Shown one piece after another: positions 60,637-64,000 of a stretch of DNA of 64,000 nt. Every line of letters starts with the position of its first letter. The first letter of the stretch is position 1. The position numbers were made by a program, and so were the translations under genes. The DNA lies in contig NZ_CP141184.1 of the NCBI RefSeq assembly GCF_035609205.1, positions 1,302,001 to 1,366,000 on the forward strand. The letters run 5' to 3'. The DNA is from Hymenobacter sp. GOD-10R (GTDB lineage Bacteria > Bacteroidota > Bacteroidia > Cytophagales > Hymenobacteraceae). The notes under the pieces are model-generated. The model was given only the letters and a program-made list of their open reading frames with translations. It was not told where the DNA came from and did not search any database.

Positions 60637-62292
60637 TCAATTCACGTCCTGCGCAGGAAACCATTGCTGAAACCACCCCAAAAGCGAATGAAACTCATGC
60701 TGCCCACCCACAAAACCTAGGTACGCATCCGGCCGCACGAGGAGCAGACTTTGACTACCGCCAAAAGCCTGTTTGAACTGCGCGGTTGCTTCTGCCGAAC
60801 TAGATGCGGGGGCGATGTGGTAGATGCGCAGCATATCCTGCCACGGCCGAAGCTGCTCCACCCAGTCATACGGCAGGGCTGCTTTGCTTTCATCACCAAC
60901 TACAAACAGCGTGAAGCAAGCTGGATCGAGTAGTACTTGCAAGGTCGCTTCATGGGATTGTGCGCTCACTTCGGTAAGCAGTTGTGCTCGAATGGCGAAG
61001 TCGGGCATCCGGTCCCCGGCCCTGAGTTCTCCGCGCAGGTAACGCGTGCGCGATAGGGCGCTAGCTCGGTAATTAGCGGTTACTTCGCTCACTAAGCCTG
61101 TGCTTAGCTCTTGAATGAACTGGGCATTGAGCACCACTGGCGCGGCGAGTGTGAGCAGCTGGTGCACCAGCTTGCTGGTGGAGTTGAAAATGTCTGTCGC
61201 CGTTTCGGTGCGCGCCACCACTTGGCGGATGACGGGCAGTCGCTCTTCCGCGTAGGTGTCGAGTAGCTCGGGGGCGGCTTTGCCGTGCCACACCAAGGCT
61301 AGCTTCCAGCCTAGGTCGATCATATCCTGAATACCCGTGTTCATGCCCTGTCCGCCGGCCGGACTGTGGATATGGGCTGAGTCGCCGCCGAAGAAGATGC
61401 GCCGTTCCCGCAGCGTGTCGAGCATGCGGCTGTTGATGTAAAAGCGGGAGCTCCAAGTCAGGTCGTGTAGTTGGCCTGGCCTGTGCGCGATAGTATCGTA
61501 TAGGCGTTGCAGCTCCGCTAGCGTTGGTTCGCTGGTTGCGTCAGCTTGTTGATCCGTGTCGCTGGCAATGAACCGGAAGTGGCGGTTTCCCATCGGGAAT
61601 ACGGCCAGAAAGCCGTGGCTGGTCAGAAAGATCGACAGCTCATTATCGGGCAAGTCGCTGTCGAGGTACAGATCGGCCACGGCGTAGCGTTGCGGAAGCG
61701 ACTTGCCTTTAAACTCTAGGTTCAAGGTGCGGCGCATGAGGCTGTGCGCTCCTTCCGCGCTAATGGCATAGGCGGCATCTAGCTCTTCTAACTGGCCTGC
61801 CTGGTTGCGCAACACGGTCCGCACGCCCGCGTTCTTTCCTAGGTTCGACGCCGATTCTATCTGCGAAAAAGCAACCAGCTCAGTGCCTCGCTCAATCACA
61901 ACGCCCTGTTGCGCTAGGTGCTCGCGCAGCAGGCGTTCGGTCTCGGCTTGCGAAATGAGCAGGATGTAGTTGTAGCGGCTCGGGATGTTAGCTAGCTCTA
62001 TTCTGCCCAGGCGTTTGCTGTCGCTGTAGAGGGTGGCGGCCGTGCCGCGGTTGCCCACTTGAAGCATCTGCTGCGTAAGGCCTCGTTGCTCTAGCAGTTC
62101 CAACGTGCGCGCCTGCACGGCCAAGGCGCGCGAAGTAGTGGAGGGCGTCGGCATCTTATCGATAAGGCGGACCGGAACGCCGAAGCGAGCTAGCTCCATG
62201 GCGGCCGTCATGCCAGTGGGGCCTGCGCCTATAATCAGAACGGGTCTGCTTTCCCCGAGCGTGCCTTGTGCTATTTTGCTTTGCTGGTTCAT
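60637..62292 (-). CDS. FAD-dependent monooxygenase (group A aromatic hydroxylase type)
   Basis: A 551-residue flavoprotein. GAGPTG (22-27) is the FAD motif in PVLIIGAGPTGMTAAMEL. The pattern of the PheA/TfdB and MhpA-like families follows: DKMPTPSTTSRALAVQARTLELL, ISAEGAHSLMRRTL (DG-type motif altered to EG), and the FAD/NAD motif FFGGDSAHIHSPAGGQGMNTGIQD (near 297-320). A thioredoxin-like C-terminal domain (about 420-545) fits the family. It should hydroxylate an aromatic or similar substrate using NAD(P)H and O2. A TetR regulator upstream and shared operator sites imply control by a small inducer. Confidence 0.9.
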   Translation of the reverse strand: MNQQSKIAQGTLGESRPVLIIGAGPTGMTAAMELARFGVPVRLIDKMPTPSTTSRALAVQARTLELLEQRGLTQQMLQVGNRGTAATLYSDSKRLGRIELANIPSRYNYILLISQAETERLLREHLAQQGVVIERGTELVAFSQIESASNLGKNAGVRTVLRNQAGQLEELDAAYAISAEGAHSLMRRTLNLEFKGKSLPQRYAVADLYLDSDLPDNELSIFLTSHGFLAVFPMGNRHFRFIASDTDQQADATSEPTLAELQRLYDTIAHRPGQLHDLTWSSRFYINSRMLDTLRERRIFFGGDSAHIHSPAGGQGMNTGIQDMIDLGWKLALVWHGKAAPELLDTYAEERLPVIRQVVARTETATDIFNSTSKLVHQLLTLAAPVVLNAQFIQELSTGLVSEVTANYRASALSRTRYLRGELRAGDRMPDFAIRAQLLTEVSAQSHEATLQVLLDPACFTLFVVGDESKAALPYDWVEQLRPWQDMLRIYHIAPASSSAEATAQFKQAFGGSQSLLLVRPDAYLGFVGGQHEFHSLLGWFQQWFPAQDVN

Positions 62293-62389
62293 AAGCTTTT
62301 AAGGGTGAGATGGTTGTTTCTTAGTAGGGTGACGCCACGGATAACTGCCACAGCGGACCTAGCCTACTTGGCTACTATTAATTGTATGG

Positions 62390-62406
62390 TTCAACCATTT
62401 GGTTAA
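62390..62406. promoter_or_regulatory. Operator copy 1, upstream of the monooxygenase gene
   Basis: TTCAACCATTTGGTTAA, an imperfect dyad (TT.AAC.....GGTTAA). It differs from the site at 63044 at two positions. It sits 98-114 bases upstream of the monooxygenase start and after the tetR stop. Confidence 0.65.
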
Positions 62407-62422
62407 GCACAGGGCCAAAAAA

Positions 62423-63031
62423 TTAAGCTTCGATTGCCCTGATAATAAAATCGGCTACTTCGGTGTGGCGACGCTCCATTTCTGCTTCAAACTCGGCGGC
62501 TGATAATGCCAACACCGCCCGAAAAACCGGCTCCCCGAGGAAAGGAAAAATCAACATCGACATCATATTGATGAGCAACTGATTGGCGCTAATCGGTCGG
62601 ATGCGGCCTGCTGCTATTGCGGCATCTACTTGTTGTTGGAACAAGACAAAGCCGGCTTGTTGGTGCCCCAAAGTAGCCGTGAAAAAGAACTGCGGACTGC
62701 GGTTTACCTCGTTGATGATGAACAAGGGCAAAAAGCGGTGCTGACTAATAAATGTGACGTACTCGCTCGCGAACTGCCTAATCTTCGCAAACAAGTCAAG
62801 GTCAGCTTCCAGGATGGCTAGCATACGTGGCACCAGCAAGCCTACCGTTTTATTGATAACTAGCGAGGCTAGCTTCTCCTTGCTGCGGAAGTAGTAGTGC
62901 AGCAAAGCTTTGTTGATGCTCGCTCGATCGGCAATTTCCTGCATGCGCGCACCAGCTATGCCCTTTTCCAAGAACACTGCTTGAGCCGCATTCAGGATAA
63001 GTTCTTCGGTACTCGGCTTGCTGGCTTCCAT
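62423..63031 (-). CDS. TetR-family transcriptional regulator
   Basis: A 202-residue repressor. The N-terminal helix-turn-helix is MQEIADRASINKALLHYYF (about 30-48) after ILNAAQAVFLEKGIAGAR; the rest is an all-helical ligand-binding domain. It is directly upstream of the monooxygenase gene on the same strand, separated by 130 bases that contain operator copy 1. Operator copy 2 lies just ahead of its own start, over the predicted -7 element, so it likely represses both itself and the monooxygenase. The ligand is not predictable. Confidence 0.93.
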   Translation of the reverse strand: MEASKPSTEELILNAAQAVFLEKGIAGARMQEIADRASINKALLHYYFRSKEKLASLVINKTVGLLVPRMLAILEADLDLFAKIRQFASEYVTFISQHRFLPLFIINEVNRSPQFFFTATLGHQQAGFVLFQQQVDAAIAAGRIRPISANQLLINMMSMLIFPFLGEPVFRAVLALSAAEFEAEMERRHTEVADFIIRAIEA

Positions 63032-63043
63032 TAACCTACTGGA

Positions 63044-63089
63044 TTAACTATTTGGTTAAACTTACGCTAAAGTAGCACAGAGGGTTCAA
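63044..63089 (-). promoter_or_regulatory. tetR promoter with operator copy 2
   Basis: TTAACTATTTGGTTAA (63044-63059) is a dyad with arms TTAAC and GGTTAA. On the minus strand TTG (63087-63089), 22 bases, TAAGTTTA (63057-63064) is a near-consensus promoter; the operator overlaps the -7 side. ATG is 13 bases downstream of the operator. Confidence 0.6.
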
Positions 63090-63117
63090 TCCGACAATAG
63101 CCAAGCAAAACAAAACC

Positions 63118-63138
63118 GGCTCGCCAAATTGGCGAGCC
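63118..63138 (-). terminator. Terminator of the minus-strand hypothetical gene
   Basis: GGCTCGCCAA, A, TTGGCGAGCC (63118-63138), followed on the minus strand by GGTTTTGTTTTG. It separates the hypothetical gene from tetR. Confidence 0.8.
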
Positions 63139-63183
63139 AGTGTACAAGATTCCACGCACAAGCTGTAAAAAGAGCTAGGTGGC

Positions 63184-63630
63184 TTAGCCTATATCGGAAA
63201 CGATAAGGTGCGTTTTGGACAGCACCGAATCTGGCAGACTAGTGCGTCGGAGGAGCGTGGCAATGGGCTCCGGAATATCCTTAATGGTAAGCACAGCAAC
63301 TGGGCGAACTACTAAGTGATACTGCGGATCGAGGTGCTTGTTGAGCAACGTCTTATCGAAGGAGAACAGGCCCCGGCGGGCGTAGCGCATAGCGTTCTGG
63401 TAGTTGCGGCCGCTCTTTTCGGCGTTGGCTTCTACCTGCACCAGTGAGGCCGCGACGGTGTCAGGCAGCGCCAAAAAGTATTGGTGCAGTTGCAGCAACG
63501 TCTCCTGAGAAGAAGCTACCGATTCTGGCAATACACCGCCGCCCGAGGAAATGTGCAGCACGTGCCCGTCGCTGTCAATGGCAAACCATTCGATGTCAGA
63601 ATCTTCTTGTTCTATTTCGTCGATGCGCAT
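63184..63630 (-). CDS. Hypothetical protein, 148 residues
   Basis: A complete frame from ATG at 63628-63630. It begins with an acidic stretch (MRIDEIEQEDSDIEWFAIDS) and has SDGHVLHISSGGGVLPESVA next, then a central helix (about 40-75) and an alpha/beta C-terminus (HLVVRPVAVLTIKDIPEPIA). No signal or membrane segment. The opening resembles small immunity-like or SMI1/KNR4-neighbour proteins in style, but I cannot assign a family. It has its own terminator. Alternatives: a stand-alone cytoplasmic protein of unknown role. Confidence 0.68.
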   Translation of the reverse strand: MRIDEIEQEDSDIEWFAIDSDGHVLHISSGGGVLPESVASSQETLLQLHQYFLALPDTVAASLVQVEANAEKSGRNYQNAMRYARRGLFSFDKTLLNKHLDPQYHLVVRPVAVLTIKDIPEPIATLLRRTSLPDSVLSKTHLIVSDIG

Positions 63631-64000
63631 AAAAGGGCATGTGCAAGTAATTACCTGGGAGAAGTTGCTTCAAAGCTAGGTAGTTTGCCTTTCCAGAAGG
63701 TACAAGCAGGCAGAGATTTGGGTCGTGTTGATCCTATCGGAGCATATCTCTCGCTTCGTTGCTTGATGTAGAGACACATACTTGTGTCTCCTCGCGTTGC
63801 TGACGTTGTTTACCTAGGTCGTTCTGACATCGGTCGTTCAACGACGAGACGCAAGTATGCGTCTCTACATATCGTTCTAGCATTATAGGTTCAGCACAAC
63901 GCGCTGATTCCTCTAGAAATCCACAACGTCAAGCCAAGTAATTAAACCTACAGCTCCGGACGACCAGATGATCGTAAGAGTAACCTAGTGTCAGCAGGCG
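63631..64000. other. 370-base non-coding right end
   Basis: After the hypothetical gene no gene is seen to the window edge. The only structured part is the palindrome D at 63766-63870; the last 130 bases hold no recognised feature. Confidence 0.55.
63766..63870. repeat. REP-doublet-like palindrome D
   Basis: Arms 63766-63790 and 63846-63870 pair at 23 of 25 positions. The left arm has GAGACACA...TGTGTCTC, the right GAGACGCA...TGCGTCTC: the two differences are compensatory inside each arm. The linker has ACCTAGGTCGTTC and GTCGTTCAACGAC. It is the same family as the palindrome at 53479. Confidence 0.9.

Noticed and set aside
1..64000. Prophage, insertion sequence or integrative element
   Set aside because: No integrase, transposase, capsid or mobilisation gene was seen; the palindromes lack an enzyme.

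Overview
The window looks like a chromosomal segment of a Bacteroidota bacterium, most likely a Hymenobacter-like member of the Cytophagales. Reasons: a SusC/SusD pair with an ECF sigma/FecR switch, DUF4270, DUF5916 and DUF5723 families, many Gln-after-signal-peptide secreted proteins, Bacteroidota-type promoters (TTG, about 20 bases, TAnnTTTG), few Shine-Dalgarno sequences, and moderate-to-high GC. No phage, integrase, transposase, tRNA, rRNA or CRISPR array was seen. A striking compositional trait is that CTAG-containing words (CCTAGG, CTAGGT, GCTAGC) are everywhere, in genes and between them, although CTAG is rare in most bacteria.

Layout. 1-2840: end of an unidentified gene, then the rpsP-rimM-trmD-rplS ribosome/tRNA modification operon on the minus strand. 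3058-6879: three exported proteins on the plus strand (Tat-type flavin amine oxidase, Tat-type PLP aminotransferase, Hint-domain protein), the best candidate for an undescribed system. 6995-9602: fatty-acid desaturase, RluA-type pseudouridine synthase, panB. 9748-14624: envelope cluster lptD / amidase / MCE lipid-transport protein, divergently arranged. 14805-22240: acyl-CoA carboxyltransferase, a hypothetical protein, a SirB1-type protein, redoxin plus phosphopantetheinyl transferase, WD40, a DivIVA-domain protein, folB. 22328-24713: overlapping Kelch and DUF4270 lipoprotein genes. 25039-27794: BlaI repressor and M56 sensor-protease with a clear operator/promoter. 27998-43123: mixed housekeeping and envelope genes (DUF5916, Zn protease, VOC, meaB, DUF5723, NUDIX, geranylgeranyl-reductase-like, META lipoprotein, SDR, L,D-transpeptidase, a small basic secreted peptide, AmpG-like MFS).

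43450-55947 is a polysaccharide utilisation locus: ECF sigma factor, FecR anti-sigma, SusC with an N-terminal STN signalling domain, SusD, a GH144/glycoamylase-type hydrolase, a GH43-like protein with a discoidin domain, and a GH3 beta-glucosidase. GH144 plus GH3 suggests a beta-glucan, possibly beta-1,2-glucan, as the target (inference). A hairpin terminator after susD and two REP-type palindromes split this locus. After it come a TonB-dependent receptor, a DUF92 membrane protein, two hypothetical proteins, and a flavin monooxygenase next to a TetR regulator with two matching operator sites.

At least four long palindromes (32435, 51603, 53479, 63766), and possibly a fifth at 14704, share the architecture of inverted REP doublets: each arm can itself fold, and the linkers share a GTCGTTCAACG-like word. 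Many convergent or operon-ending positions carry very clean intrinsic terminators with long perfect arms.
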